64,000 bases of DNA, from positions 1-64,000 of the forward strand of contig JAJRQO010000042.1 of NCBI GenBank assembly GCA_024280215.1, given 5' to 3'. Made by a program: the position numbers and the translations under genes. Shown piece by piece: positions 43,368 through 52,420 of the stretch. The notes under the pieces were generated by a model. That model was given only the letters and a program-made list of their open reading frames with translations, ran no database searches and had not been told where the DNA came from. This stretch comes from Candidatus Zixiibacteriota bacterium. GTDB taxonomy: Bacteria; Zixibacteria; MSB-5A5; GN15; FEB-12. How positions within the stretch are numbered: position 1 is the first letter of the stretch; each line of letters starts with the position of its first letter.

Positions 43368-44498
43368 TTAGTTTTGCATAGATGAAATTTGTGCTTTTAG
43401 TTTTAATCCCAAAGCCATCAATGCCCCCTGAATATGCACATTACGTTCTAAATCGGCAAGGGTAATTTTTATTGTCTCAGCCATCTGCAAAGCCAGCTCT
43501 GATGAGTGAAAATAACCAGCTATTTGCTGAATATCAGCAGAAAAATCAATATTAAAAATTTCATTCTCATCCCGTGTCACAGCAAAGTTACCAACATCCC
43601 GAACCAGCATTTGCCATAAATTAAGCATCGCGAATGTCTCAGAACGGTCTCGCAAAGTCAGATATTCATTCATTTGCGACAATGTATCCGCTCCAGAATC
43701 ATGAAATAGAGATTTAAAAAGCATACAAAATATTGCTCGTTGGTTATTTTCATCATCACCATGTGATTCAAGCATTGCTATTGCTTGTCCAAGTGAACCT
43801 TCTGAAATTTTTGAAAAAAGCGAAGCAAGATGTTCGGTAGCATCTCCGTTTTCTAATAGATACTCTTTCATATCTTCAGAAGCCAGTCTTGGGATTTTAA
43901 TTTTCTGCGAACGAGATTGAATCGTCGGAAGAAGCGAATCTGGTTTATCCGCGATTAAAATAATAACGGTATCTTCTGGAGGTTCCTCAATCATTTTCAA
44001 AAGAGCATCAGCCGAAGCACCACGCATCTGTTCCATTTTGTAAAACAGCACCACTCGTATCTGACCTTTATCGTGTCTGAGGGCTAAACTTTTCTTGATT
44101 TCACGAGCAAGAGAGATTGGAATATTTGTTGTTTTTGCAGATGTCAGCAGAGCAAATGGTTCTGCTTTTTTTGTCTGAATCGCTTCAAGAGTAAAATCTA
44201 TCGCTTTATCTAATTTATTCTCATGTGGTGGTATCGGTACGACTATTTTGAGAGCATCAAAATTGAGATTAAAGATATTCATACAATTACGACAGGAACC
44301 ACAAGGTCTGAAGACTGAGTCAACCTCTTTGACATCCTCACAATTAAAAAGTGCCGTAAATGCAATAGCATGAAGCCAGCGTCCACTTCCCTCTTTACCA
44401 TATAGCAAATAAGTCGAAGAGGTTTTCTTTTGTTTATAAGCTCCCGAAAGAATGTTCCAAGCTTTTGAAGTATATATAAGTTTATCTAAATGATTCAA
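43368..44498 (-). CDS. holB: DNA polymerase III delta'-like subunit
   Basis: Clamp-loader AAA+ subunit. TYLLYGKEGSGRWLHAIAF is the P-loop position, with Arg replacing the catalytic Lys as is common in non-hydrolysing delta' subunits. A four-cysteine zinc module ends PCGSCRNCM, and KMEQMRGASADALLKMIEEP with LIADKPDSLLPTIQSRSQ are the sensor and SRC-type motifs. The start is uncertain: TTG at 44498 (LNHLDKLIYTSKAWNIL) best fits the family, whereas ATGs at 44564 and 44582 lie inside the upstream gene. Confidence 0.87.
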   Translation of the reverse strand: MNHLDKLIYTSKAWNILSGAYKQKKTSSTYLLYGKEGSGRWLHAIAFTALFNCEDVKEVDSVFRPCGSCRNCMNIFNLNFDALKIVVPIPPHENKLDKAIDFTLEAIQTKKAEPFALLTSAKTTNIPISLAREIKKSLALRHDKGQIRVVLFYKMEQMRGASADALLKMIEEPPEDTVIILIADKPDSLLPTIQSRSQKIKIPRLASEDMKEYLLENGDATEHLASLFSKISEGSLGQAIAMLESHGDDENNQRAIFCMLFKSLFHDSGADTLSQMNEYLTLRDRSETFAMLNLWQMLVRDVGNFAVTRDENEIFNIDFSADIQQIAGYFHSSELALQMAETIKITLADLERNVHIQGALMALGLKLKAQISSMQN

Positions 44499-45642
44499 TC
44501 TGTATCCATTCAACAGGGTCAACTGGTGTTCGTTTATCTCTAATTTCAAATCGTAAAAGACCATCAACACCAGCCGATGCAATCTTTCTACCTGCTAACA
44601 CATAGCTATCTTTTTGTACAACAATCTGACCTAAGCCAGCATAGGTTGTAAAAAATCGGTCATCATGGTTTATGATAATAAAATTTCCATAACCACGCAA
44701 CTCTCCAACAAAAGCAATAGTTCCCGATGCCACCGAAGTTACTTTGCCACCAGCAACACCCTTAATCGAGATGCTTGGGTTATGCGAACGTATATTCCGT
44801 TTCGATATTTTGTCACCAAAAGATTCAACAACTTTTCCTTTATATGGAGTAAGCAACTGTCCCTTTAGTGCGGCAAAAAATGATTCTCTTTGACTATCAT
44901 TATCCTGTGCTTTGCGTATAGCTTCTTCTTGTAGAGTTGCTATTATCTGTTCCATATCTTCAGCAGCTTGCTTGAGCATCAACATTTTATCAGTCGCAAT
45001 CAATTTTTTATTTTTAATTTTTTTTAAATCACGTTCCTGTTTGTTTTTACTATTCACCGCCAGAGATAATGAGGTTGATTTTTTTCTTTTATAATTTTTA
45101 ATCCGTTTATTTTCAGATGTTAAGTCATCCTTTTTTACTTTTGTCTCACTCAACAAATTTTGAGCCAGTTGCACATTTTCAGATTCAAAACCCGCAAGCG
45201 ATGATAAGTACATAATCTGCCTACTCAGAAGCATCTCTTCGTTTGGATCTTCTGAAAATAATTCATTGTCGGTACGATTAGCAGAAAGATAAAATTGCCT
45301 GAGATTACCAAGATAGCGACGTTTACTTTGTTCAAGGTACTGGGTTCGTCCATCAAGTTCCAACTCAGCATTTTTAATATTATTTTGAATCTGTCTCAGT
45401 TCTTTATTCAACCCAGAAATCACTTTATTATCAGCGTTTATTTTCTGTTTACTATTGGCGAGTTTTTTTTGAACAGAATTTTCATTACTACGAAGTTTAT
45501 TCAATTCTTTTTCAGATTTATCAATATCAGCATTTAAATCTTTGAGAGCATCCTGTTGCTTTTTAAAATCACCTTTTGAATCAGCCTGTACAACAGTAGC
45601 AATAATAAAAAATAAGAGTAATATAAAAATAGTTTTTTTCAA
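44482..45642 (-). CDS. envC: EnvC-like murein hydrolase activator (coiled coil plus degenerate LytM)
   Basis: 386 residues: signal peptide (1-20), long coiled coil (about 25-250, with many Lys/Asn/Glu heptads) and a C-terminal LytM/M23 fold. The zinc ligands of active LytM enzymes are missing: HxxxD reads HNPSIS, HxH reads YAGLG, and the LHFEIR motif reads LRFEIRD. The same loss is typical of EnvC, which activates amidases rather than cutting glycan itself. It follows ftsX by one base and overlaps holB, so it is the expected FtsEX partner. Confidence 0.88.
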   Translation of the reverse strand: MKKTIFILLLFFIIATVVQADSKGDFKKQQDALKDLNADIDKSEKELNKLRSNENSVQKKLANSKQKINADNKVISGLNKELRQIQNNIKNAELELDGRTQYLEQSKRRYLGNLRQFYLSANRTDNELFSEDPNEEMLLSRQIMYLSSLAGFESENVQLAQNLLSETKVKKDDLTSENKRIKNYKRKKSTSLSLAVNSKNKQERDLKKIKNKKLIATDKMLMLKQAAEDMEQIIATLQEEAIRKAQDNDSQRESFFAALKGQLLTPYKGKVVESFGDKISKRNIRSHNPSISIKGVAGGKVTSVASGTIAFVGELRGYGNFIIINHDDRFFTTYAGLGQIVVQKDSYVLAGRKIASAGVDGLLRFEIRDKRTPVDPVEWIQIESFR

Positions 45643-45643
45643 C

Positions 45644-46504
45644 TTACAACCTCAGTAATCGTCTAATACCAACATAGCCAGAAATTAGCCCAAGCAGACC
45701 AGCCGCTAAACAATAGAGACCGAGTTCCTCAAGAGTAGGGAACATAATTTCAAAGTTGGAAAATTGTATTTTATCTTTCCAATAAAAAATCATCCCCCAT
45801 CCAATTCCCGCCGATAAAGCTCCAAGCAGAATCCCCTCTATGATAAAGGGCATCGCCAAAAGAAGTTTCCCTGCACCTAAAAGACGCATCTGGTAAAAAC
45901 CAACTGCTCGTGTTTTTGCGGTTAGCCGCATATTATTGGCAGATGAGACCAATACAGTAAAGAATATAAGAATGCCAAGCAGTAGCCCAACGTCAGTTAT
46001 TATGTTTTTTGTAGACTCTGCCTTTGCCAACCAATTTTTACTATAATAAACATGCGAAACACTTTTCTGAGCCACAATCTGGTTTTCAATGTCAGCTAAA
46101 TCCGCTGAATTTAAGACATCATTATGAAAGGTCAGCACAAATGATTCTGGTAATGGATTTAATGAATCATAACCTACAAGTAAATCAACACCAACTAAAT
46201 CAGCAAGCTTTGAGCGGGCTATCTCTTTGGAAATAAAGACAAAAGAACTGATACCTTCAATATTTTTCATCTCATTTTTAAGTATAGTAAGAGCAGAATC
46301 TGGATATTCTTCTGAGATAAAAACTTCCATTTGTAAGTCAGAAAGATAGTTTTCATAAAATTTATCCGAAGTATCGGCAGCAATCCAAAACAAATCAAAA
46401 AGTAAAAAAAGAAGAGTCATCGAAAGTATCGCTGAAAGCGATGTCCCTGGATTTTTATATAAATTACGAAATATCTCTTTTATAACATGTCCAAATTGGT
46501 TCAT
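45644..46504 (-). CDS. ftsX: Cell division protein FtsX
   Basis: 286 residues with the FtsX layout: a cytoplasmic start, one membrane segment (about 20-42), an extracytoplasmic domain (about 45-165, VFISKEIARSKLADLVGVD and LPESFVLTF), then three membrane segments (about 175-198, 220-243, 258-280). The extracytoplasmic domain should bind EnvC. The start overlaps the ftsE stop by four bases (ATGA). Confidence 0.92.
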   Translation of the reverse strand: MNQFGHVIKEIFRNLYKNPGTSLSAILSMTLLFLLFDLFWIAADTSDKFYENYLSDLQMEVFISEEYPDSALTILKNEMKNIEGISSFVFISKEIARSKLADLVGVDLLVGYDSLNPLPESFVLTFHNDVLNSADLADIENQIVAQKSVSHVYYSKNWLAKAESTKNIITDVGLLLGILIFFTVLVSSANNMRLTAKTRAVGFYQMRLLGAGKLLLAMPFIIEGILLGALSAGIGWGMIFYWKDKIQFSNFEIMFPTLEELGLYCLAAGLLGLISGYVGIRRLLRL

Positions 46505-47166
46505 GACAATCCTCCATTGGACAAATGATAACTTGATGTATTGGGAAGATGACTTTTAAGTTCTTCAGATGATACAATCACCAGCGACAATCCTGAAATA
46601 GCTAATTTTGACATAAATTCATATATCCGCTCATACGTTTTTGGATCCATCCCTGCCAGCGGTTCATCAATGAGTATCAATGGCTGATGGGCGACATTGG
46701 CTCGAGCAAATTGTACCAACGTATTTTCAACTCGAGTAAGCATCTCGGGATAGACATTGGCTTGGTTCAAAAGTGAAAATTCTGCCAACATAGCCATCAA
46801 TCGTTCTTTTTGAAATCTTTTCCGTTCACCAGCTAAGACTAATGGTAATGTTATATTTTCAGCAACCGTATAGGTCGGCACAAGTGAAAAAAGTCCGCCG
46901 ATACCACCAATTTTACGACGGACCGATTTTATCAATCTTTTTTTATTTGGTCTTAAAAGTGAACCAAACATCTCCGTTGAACCAGAATCAGCAAACCGTT
47001 TGCCAATCAACAACTCTATAAGCGTACTTTTCCCTGAACTCGCAGGTCCATAAATAATAGCCGATTCACCCGATAAAAGCTTAAAGTTTAAATCTTTAAA
47101 GACCTCATGACCACGATGAGTTTTTAAATAAACGTTTGTAAGTTCGACAATTGTTTTATCTGACAT
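46501..47166 (-). CDS. ftsE: FtsE-type ABC protein with altered signature, Q-loop and H-loop
   Basis: 221-residue ABC ATPase partner of FtsX. The P-loop GPASSGKST (40-48) and Walker B LILIDEP (Asp157, Glu158) are intact. The Q-loop Gln is Gly91 (IGGIGGLF where the family has VVFQDF), the LSGGEQ signature reads LTRVEN (133-138), and the switch His is Glu/Ser (IVSSEE). These changes would weaken ATP sandwiching and hydrolysis. Placement before ftsX and envC keeps the FtsE assignment firm; activity is in doubt. Confidence 0.88.
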   Translation of the reverse strand: MSDKTIVELTNVYLKTHRGHEVFKDLNFKLLSGESAIIYGPASSGKSTLIELLIGKRFADSGSTEMFGSLLRPNKKRLIKSVRRKIGGIGGLFSLVPTYTVAENITLPLVLAGERKRFQKERLMAMLAEFSLLNQANVYPEMLTRVENTLVQFARANVAHQPLILIDEPLAGMDPKTYERIYEFMSKLAISGLSLVIVSSEELKSHLPNTSSYHLSNGGLS

Positions 47167-47280
47167 GAAAACCTTGTGTTTCGTTAAATTATTCTTTCAA
47201 TTTGAATAAATATCAGTTATTTTAAACTTATACCGATAGTAAGTGTAAAAAGATAAACTTAAAAAGACAATTTTAAAATT

Positions 47281-48219
47281 ATGAAGAAAATTATTATTTT
47301 ATTAAGCTGTTTAATCGTAACAGCAACAGTTTCCACCCAAGCCCAAGGCTGGAATGTCGTCAATTTTCCAGTAAGTGAGAATATCAATGGTGCTTCATTT
47401 TTAGGTGAAGATACCGCATTTTTTGTCACCAAAAACGGTAAACTAATTCGTTCTTTTGATAAACTCAAAAGTTTTGACACTTTTAACTCTGCCCCAGGCA
47501 TCTCTTTGGAAGATGTTCATTTCTTAAATTCAGATATCGGTTTTATTTGTGGTTCCAAAGGGACACTGATGAAAACAACCGATGGTGGCTATACATTTGA
47601 AAAAATCAACATCACCGACACAATCGCTTGGTTTTTTGATGTTGAGATGTTTGACAACAAGCATGGTTTGGTCATTGGTCTCTCCCTTAATCAAAAATCT
47701 CCATTTACAGGAATTTCATTTAGAACAGCAGATGGTGGAAAGACTTGGACTAAAACCAAACCAATTGGTTTAGGCGTTAGCGAAATTGGATATTACAACA
47801 ACGAAATTATAGTACAATCATTCGGTCGTCTCAACTATTCAACCGATTTTGGCAAAACATGGGAGTCCAGACAGACTGTCTCTGGTAACCCTGGACGTTC
47901 TTTTTCTTTTCATGGTAAGACAGGAATCATTTGTGGACTCAAAGGAATGATCGCTTATACAAACGATGGTGGAAAAATTTGGCTGCCATCTGAAAATAAA
48001 AATGATCAAAAAGTCTATGTCGCCTCTCAAATGCTCAACAATAGCGAGGGCTATATCGGTGGTCTAAAATCAACACTTCTTAAAACTACCGATGGTGGAC
48101 GTAACTGGAGTCCCGAACTCATGGCAAAATCATTTGATGTATATGATTTGATTCTCGTTAAGAATCGTATTTATGCCGTTGGCTCCGAGGGTGGCATTAT
48201 TTGGAAAAATGCGAAGTAG
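47281..48219 (+). CDS. Secreted YCF48/BNR-repeat beta-propeller protein
   Basis: 312 residues with signal peptide MKKIIILLSCLIVTATVS. The body has five Asp-box-like repeats, TTDGGYTF, TADGGKTW, STDFGKTW, TNDGGKIW and TTDGGRNW, with intervening GLVIGLS/GFICGSKGT strands. This is the propeller of YCF48/HCF136-type proteins. There is no C-terminal sorting domain. No ribosome site is obvious. A terminator follows. It is divergent from ftsE. Confidence 0.85.
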   Translation: MKKIIILLSCLIVTATVSTQAQGWNVVNFPVSENINGASFLGEDTAFFVTKNGKLIRSFDKLKSFDTFNSAPGISLEDVHFLNSDIGFICGSKGTLMKTTDGGYTFEKINITDTIAWFFDVEMFDNKHGLVIGLSLNQKSPFTGISFRTADGGKTWTKTKPIGLGVSEIGYYNNEIIVQSFGRLNYSTDFGKTWESRQTVSGNPGRSFSFHGKTGIICGLKGMIAYTNDGGKIWLPSENKNDQKVYVASQMLNNSEGYIGGLKSTLLKTTDGGRNWSPELMAKSFDVYDLILVKNRIYAVGSEGGIIWKNAK

Positions 48220-48247
48220 AATTTCAACATTTTATAAATATATAGAG

Positions 48248-48275
48248 CGGAACCAGCTTTGGTTCCGTTTTTTTT
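48248..48275 (+). terminator. Intrinsic terminator after the YCF48-like gene
   Basis: CGGAACCA and TGGTTCCG form an 8-bp stem with a 4-nt loop, followed by eight Ts, 28 nt after the stop codon. Confidence 0.88.
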
Positions 48276-48309
48276 ATGTAATAATGAGTTTATCGAAGTA
48301 TGTTCAAAT

Positions 48310-49026
48310 TTATGAAAAATAGGATGGGGAAATTATTGCTTTAAGAGCTTGTTCATAGTTAAATGTCGATAAGGCTTTATCAAGCATGATAAAATAAATA
48401 TCATCACCAGCAGAAACTAAAAATAATTTATTCCGTTCAACCTCATAGACACCTGCTTCACGGGAAAATGTAACTCCTGGAATAATTGTAAAAATTTCTA
48501 TCAATTCAGCAATAGATTTAAAAACAGATGAAAATGATTTTTTAAAATGGTCGCTTTCTATTTTATTAACAAATTTACCATCGATATTAAGATGATACAC
48601 ATACTTAACTCCCTCAATCGCTTTGAATTTATCTACAACAGAAACTTCCGCAGATTCATTTTGTGTGTCTAAGGTCGCCTTTGATATTTCAACAGAGTCA
48701 TTAGCAATGGCTGTTGGTATTTTTTGGCTATCTGATTTTTGTAAGAGTGAACTGGCATCATTTTCTTTGATGATCGCAACAACTTCGCCGTGTTGTTTTT
48801 TTATCCGATTTTCCATAATAGCTTGCTCTTCAAATGACTCAATCGGCTTCTCAAGTTTTTTCTCAATCTTGTGTAGAACCTGTCCATTAAGAATAATAGT
48901 CGTTGTAAGTCGTGGAAATGGGCGATATGCATATTCAGTTTGAATCTGTAAATCAGCACCATTTTTATTCACGAGCGAGGTACGACCCGCTGGTATATAT
49001 TTTGTTAAATTCATTACTATATCCAT
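48310..49026 (-). CDS. Conserved-looking cytoplasmic protein with possible roadblock-like domain
   Basis: About 238 residues from ATG 49026; starts at 49014 (ATG) and 49050 (TTG) are possible. The N-terminal 80 residues are a beta-rich segment (RTSLVNKNGADLQIQTEYAY, TTTIILNGQVLHKIEK). After a linker, the C-terminal half (GVKYVYHLNIDGKFVNKIES then REAGVYEVERNKLFLVSAGD) has the strand order of a roadblock/LC7-like fold. No operon partner. The fold assignment is a guess from pattern and has no motif proof. Confidence 0.5.
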   Translation of the reverse strand: MDIVMNLTKYIPAGRTSLVNKNGADLQIQTEYAYRPFPRLTTTIILNGQVLHKIEKKLEKPIESFEEQAIMENRIKKQHGEVVAIIKENDASSLLQKSDSQKIPTAIANDSVEISKATLDTQNESAEVSVVDKFKAIEGVKYVYHLNIDGKFVNKIESDHFKKSFSSVFKSIAELIEIFTIIPGVTFSREAGVYEVERNKLFLVSAGDDIYFIMLDKALSTFNYEQALKAIISPSYFS

Positions 49027-49086
49027 ACGCTTTGTTTCTCTTTCTGTCAATCAGAAAAATAACTATCTCTATAATTATCGGCATTT

Positions 49087-51306
49087 TTAACAGTTAGAAT
49101 AACCACAACTTACACAATTATAACAGCCCGACTCAAAACGCATAGATGATGAACAACTTGGGCAGATTTCAAACGAATCAAACTCTACCCCATCACTACC
49201 AATGAAATGCTTGTGCAAAATTTGAGCAATCGCATCTGGAATCGAAAAAACCTTTGCTCCACCCGAATAAATCTGATTTGCCCCACCTATTGAACGAAGT
49301 TGGGATATGATAGTTTCGACTGGTATTTGCGAACGAAGTGCTAAGGAAATAAGTCGGCAAATCGCCTCGGTATCTGCCATCGTTGTATATCCAGATTTGC
49401 CGATATGAGCAAAAACCTCAAACGGCTTCCCATCTTTGACATTGATTGTCACATACAAATTCCCATATCCTGTCCGCATTTTTTCGGTGATTCCATGTAA
49501 AATATCAGGTCGTTTTTCAACTTGAGGTTCTGACTCTACACTCTTACTCTCTTTTATAATTGGTGATAGAACCTGATTCGGACGAGAATTATCCCTATAA
49601 ATAGTAACCCCTTTACAACCTAATTCAAACGCCTGCAAAAAAGCATGAGCAACATCTTTTTTAGTCGCTGATTCTGAAAAATTGATAGTTTTAGAGACTG
49701 ATGAATCACAATATTTTTGAAATACTGCCTGCATTTTTATATGGTTTTCAGCCGATACATCGGCAGCTGTTACATAAATTTCTTTGATAGACTGCGGAAC
49801 AGTCTCGATATTTTGAAGTGATCGTTTTGAGGCGACCTCTTGCATGAGTCTCTCCGAATGAAACTTTTCTTCTATGGCAGACTCTTTGAAAAATCTGTTC
49901 ACCTCCAAAAGCTTACTTCCATCCATGACATTTCGTTCAAATGCAATTGAGTAATACGGCTCAATTCCCGATGAACAACCCGCAATTATCGAAATCGTTC
50001 CAGTCGGAGCAATCGTGGTTACGGTAGCGTTCCGCATCGAAAGATTTTGTTTTTTATAAATAGAGTTTTCCCAGTTCGGAAATTTCCCTCTTGATTTTGC
50101 AAGCTCTGATGATTGTTTTCTCGCTTCAAGCTCGACAAACTCAGCAAGCTTTTCAGCAAGTTGCATCGCTTGCTCGCTGTCATATCTGATACGTAACTGA
50201 ACCAGCATATCCGCCCAACCCATAAGCCCTAAACCGATACGACGATTTTTTTGGGTCTGCTTTTTAATCTCTGGTAATGGGTAACAATTTTGGTCGATAA
50301 CATTATCTAAAAAATGAACCGCAGTTCGGACAACATCGCCAAGTTTATCCCAATCAATTTTATCATCGATATTACCAGAATCAATTTGTATGACAAACTG
50401 CGAAAGATTAATCGAACCAAGATTACAGGAATCATACGGCGGCAATGGTTGTTCGCCACAGGGATTGGTTGCTTCGATAGTTTCATTAGTTGTAGGGTTC
50501 AAGCGGTTCATACGGTCGATAAAAATCAATCCTGGTTCACCAGTCTGCCAAGCATGAGCGACGATAGTGTCAAACAACTCTTGTGCATCCAAGAAAATTT
50601 CTTTTCTATTGAGCTGATATACTTTTTTAGTACGAGGATCTATCAATGGGAAGCTTTCTTTTTTAGAAAGTGCTTCCATAAAACTATCTGTAATTGCAAC
50701 TGAAATATTAAAATTTGTTATTTTATTTGTATTTTCTTTACAAGTGATAAATTCCAAAATATCAGGATGGTCAATTCGCAGGATTCCCATATTGGCACCA
50801 CGACGAGCCCCCCCCTGTTTGACCGCTTCGGTTGTCGAATCATAGACAGACATAAACGAAACAGGACCAGATGCAATCCCCGAGGTTGAGGCAACAATCG
50901 AGTTACGAGGACGGAGCCGTGAGAATGAAAAACCTGTCCCGCCACCTGATTTATGAATTAAAGCAGCATGTTTATTTGTCTCAAAAATTTCCTCCATCGA
51001 ATCGCCGACAGGCAGGACAAAACAAGCAGAAAGTTGCCCATTGGCACGACCTGCGTTCATAAGCGTTGGCGAGTTTGGCATAAAACAAAGTGACGAAATT
51101 ATCTCGTAAAATTTTTGTGCTGTCACTTTGATTTCATCTTCAGAACTTCCGTAGTTTTTATCAGCTAAAGCTATATAATCCGCAACTCGCCTGAACAATT
51201 CTGTCTCAGTTTCGATGATATTGCCCTGTCTGTCTTTGTGTAGATAGCGTCTTTTGAGGACGGCTCTTGCATTTTCGGTAAGCTGAGTTTCTTTGAATTT
51301 TGACAT
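49087..51306 (-). CDS. nrdJ: Adenosylcobalamin-dependent (class II) ribonucleotide reductase
   Basis: Makes deoxyribonucleotides using B12. SPTLMNAGRANGQLSACFVL has the first redox cysteine, HKSGGGTGFSFSRLRPRNS and VKQGGARRGANMGILRIDHP are class II hallmarks, EATNPCGEQPLPPYDSCNLG carries the thiyl radical Cys, and TIAPTGTISIIAG the substrate phosphate loop. The C-terminus CPSCSSSMRFESGCYNCVSC is a zinc-ribbon-like redox tail. Length 739; ATG with AGGA seven bases upstream. No cobalamin riboswitch was seen upstream, and no other nrd gene is in the window. Confidence 0.97.
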   Translation of the reverse strand: MSKFKETQLTENARAVLKRRYLHKDRQGNIIETETELFRRVADYIALADKNYGSSEDEIKVTAQKFYEIISSLCFMPNSPTLMNAGRANGQLSACFVLPVGDSMEEIFETNKHAALIHKSGGGTGFSFSRLRPRNSIVASTSGIASGPVSFMSVYDSTTEAVKQGGARRGANMGILRIDHPDILEFITCKENTNKITNFNISVAITDSFMEALSKKESFPLIDPRTKKVYQLNRKEIFLDAQELFDTIVAHAWQTGEPGLIFIDRMNRLNPTTNETIEATNPCGEQPLPPYDSCNLGSINLSQFVIQIDSGNIDDKIDWDKLGDVVRTAVHFLDNVIDQNCYPLPEIKKQTQKNRRIGLGLMGWADMLVQLRIRYDSEQAMQLAEKLAEFVELEARKQSSELAKSRGKFPNWENSIYKKQNLSMRNATVTTIAPTGTISIIAGCSSGIEPYYSIAFERNVMDGSKLLEVNRFFKESAIEEKFHSERLMQEVASKRSLQNIETVPQSIKEIYVTAADVSAENHIKMQAVFQKYCDSSVSKTINFSESATKKDVAHAFLQAFELGCKGVTIYRDNSRPNQVLSPIIKESKSVESEPQVEKRPDILHGITEKMRTGYGNLYVTINVKDGKPFEVFAHIGKSGYTTMADTEAICRLISLALRSQIPVETIISQLRSIGGANQIYSGGAKVFSIPDAIAQILHKHFIGSDGVEFDSFEICPSCSSSMRFESGCYNCVSCGYSNC

Positions 51307-51333
51307 AATAATTTCCTAACAATATACAATTTC

Positions 51334-51374
51334 TCATACTGAACAGCTTGCAAGCTGTGAGCTTGTCGAAGTAT
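51334..51374. repeat. Dispersed CATACTGA...GTCGAAGTAT repeat
   Basis: A unit containing GAACAGCTTGCAAGCTGTGA then GCTTGTCGAAGTAT, related to the repeats at 36205-36240 and 63639-63680 (opposite strand). Sits between nrdJ and the divergent membrane gene. Confidence 0.65.
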
Positions 51375-51458
51375 ACTCTCTATATAATATACGTGAGAAT
51401 TTTTATTATAGAATCACATAATGAAAGTTTTTTCGTAGATAAATAATGATTAATTTCG

Positions 51459-51464
51459 TATAAT
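51459..51464 (+). promoter_or_regulatory. TATAAT -10 element six bases before an ATG
   Basis: TATAAT ends at 51464, and the ATG of the membrane protein is at 51471. No -35 consensus was seen 17 nt upstream and there is no ribosome site, so initiation may be leaderless. Confidence 0.35.
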
Positions 51465-51470
51465 TTCGCT

Positions 51471-51899
51471 ATGAGTATACCAGAACCAGCAGTTAAAAGA
51501 ACAACACTTGTATTCACCGCAGGACTATTATGGGCAATTATCGGTCTGTTTCTGTTTGGTAGAGGTATTACAAAACTTCTCCCCCTTGACTCACAAGCAT
51601 ATATCATGATAGGCGTTGGGATTCTTTTGGGGATTCTCAAAAGCAGAGTTGTCTTTCAAAAGATTATAGATAAAAATATTGTGCGAATTAAATCACTCTC
51701 CCCTCATAAAGATAAAATATGCCTTTTTGCTTTTCAGGCAATGCAGTCATATTTTATTGCTGGCTTTATGATAGGTCTTGGAATTTTACTGAGACATCTA
51801 CCGATAGAACCGCTCTATTACGGAACAATACTGGTTATAATCGGAACCGCTCTATTCAGTTCAAGCCTGCGATATTTTAGTGCTGGAAAAAGAATGTAG
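51471..51899 (+). CDS. Four-helix membrane protein of unknown function
   Basis: 142 residues with about four hydrophobic segments (TTLVFTAGLLWAIIGLFLFG, SQAYIMIGVGILLGIL, SYFIAGFMIGLGILL, YYGTILVIIGTALFSSS). Charged residues fall mostly in the central loop (DKNIVRIKSLSPHKDK). I do not recognise the family. It stands alone between divergent nrdJ and a convergent small gene. Confidence 0.6.
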   Translation: MSIPEPAVKRTTLVFTAGLLWAIIGLFLFGRGITKLLPLDSQAYIMIGVGILLGILKSRVVFQKIIDKNIVRIKSLSPHKDKICLFAFQAMQSYFIAGFMIGLGILLRHLPIEPLYYGTILVIIGTALFSSSLRYFSAGKRM

Positions 51900-51914
51900 T
51901 ACTATTAAATCTAA

Positions 51915-52304
51915 CTATTTCATATTTTCACGTTTATCTTCAATAGCTAAAACTGATAATTCTTTAGCATCTTTATCTCGTTTTCCACGACCAAACAATC
52001 CAACTTCAACATGTTCTGGTGATTTATTTTCTAATTCATTTGGTCTTACAAGTGTTAAGATATCATTGTGATGACAAGTGACTATCCAACCAAGATGATT
52101 TTCCATGTTAATAATGGAAAAATCACCACCTGGTCCCCCTCCGTGAACAGGACCCCAACGTTTTAACAATTCTGTTGCATCATTTTCTAAATTTACAGCA
52201 CTACTATCTAAAAAGACAACAGTTCCATTCGTAAAAAGTACCCATGAATATGTATCTTTGATAAAAGTTTCATGACATAATTTTATTAAGTTTTCATCTT
52301 CCAA
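51915..52304 (-). CDS. Small soluble protein of unknown function
   Basis: 129 residues beginning with TTG at 52304 (an AAGGA is ten bases upstream). It contains TYSWVLFTNGTVVFLDS and a Gly-rich stretch WGPVHGGGPGGDFSI followed by HLGWIVTCHHNDILTLV, a beta-rich pattern. No signal peptide. The charged C-terminus (RGKRDKDAKELSVLAIEDKR) looks disordered. No family recognised. Confidence 0.5.
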   Translation of the reverse strand: MEDENLIKLCHETFIKDTYSWVLFTNGTVVFLDSSAVNLENDATELLKRWGPVHGGGPGGDFSIINMENHLGWIVTCHHNDILTLVRPNELENKSPEHVEVGLFGRGKRDKDAKELSVLAIEDKRENMK

Positions 52305-52420
52305 TGTAGTATTGTCCTTAATAGTATCAGCTACATAATACTAGCTAAAAAATAAAATTATTATCGAAGTAAAGACATACATTCTAAACTTTTAATTTTC
52401 TCTCTTATTTTATAAATCAC

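Noticed and set aside
44482-45642. Loss of LytM zinc ligands in EnvC as a novel observation
   Set aside because: EnvC proteins are normally degenerate at these positions, so this is expected for the family.
47281-48219. T9SS-type sorting domain in the YCF48-like protein
   Set aside because: The protein ends right after the last propeller strand; no C-terminal sorting domain is present.
51307-51470. Cobalamin riboswitch upstream of the B12-dependent nrdJ
   Set aside because: The spacer holds only a dispersed palindromic repeat; no B12-box-like conserved core was found.
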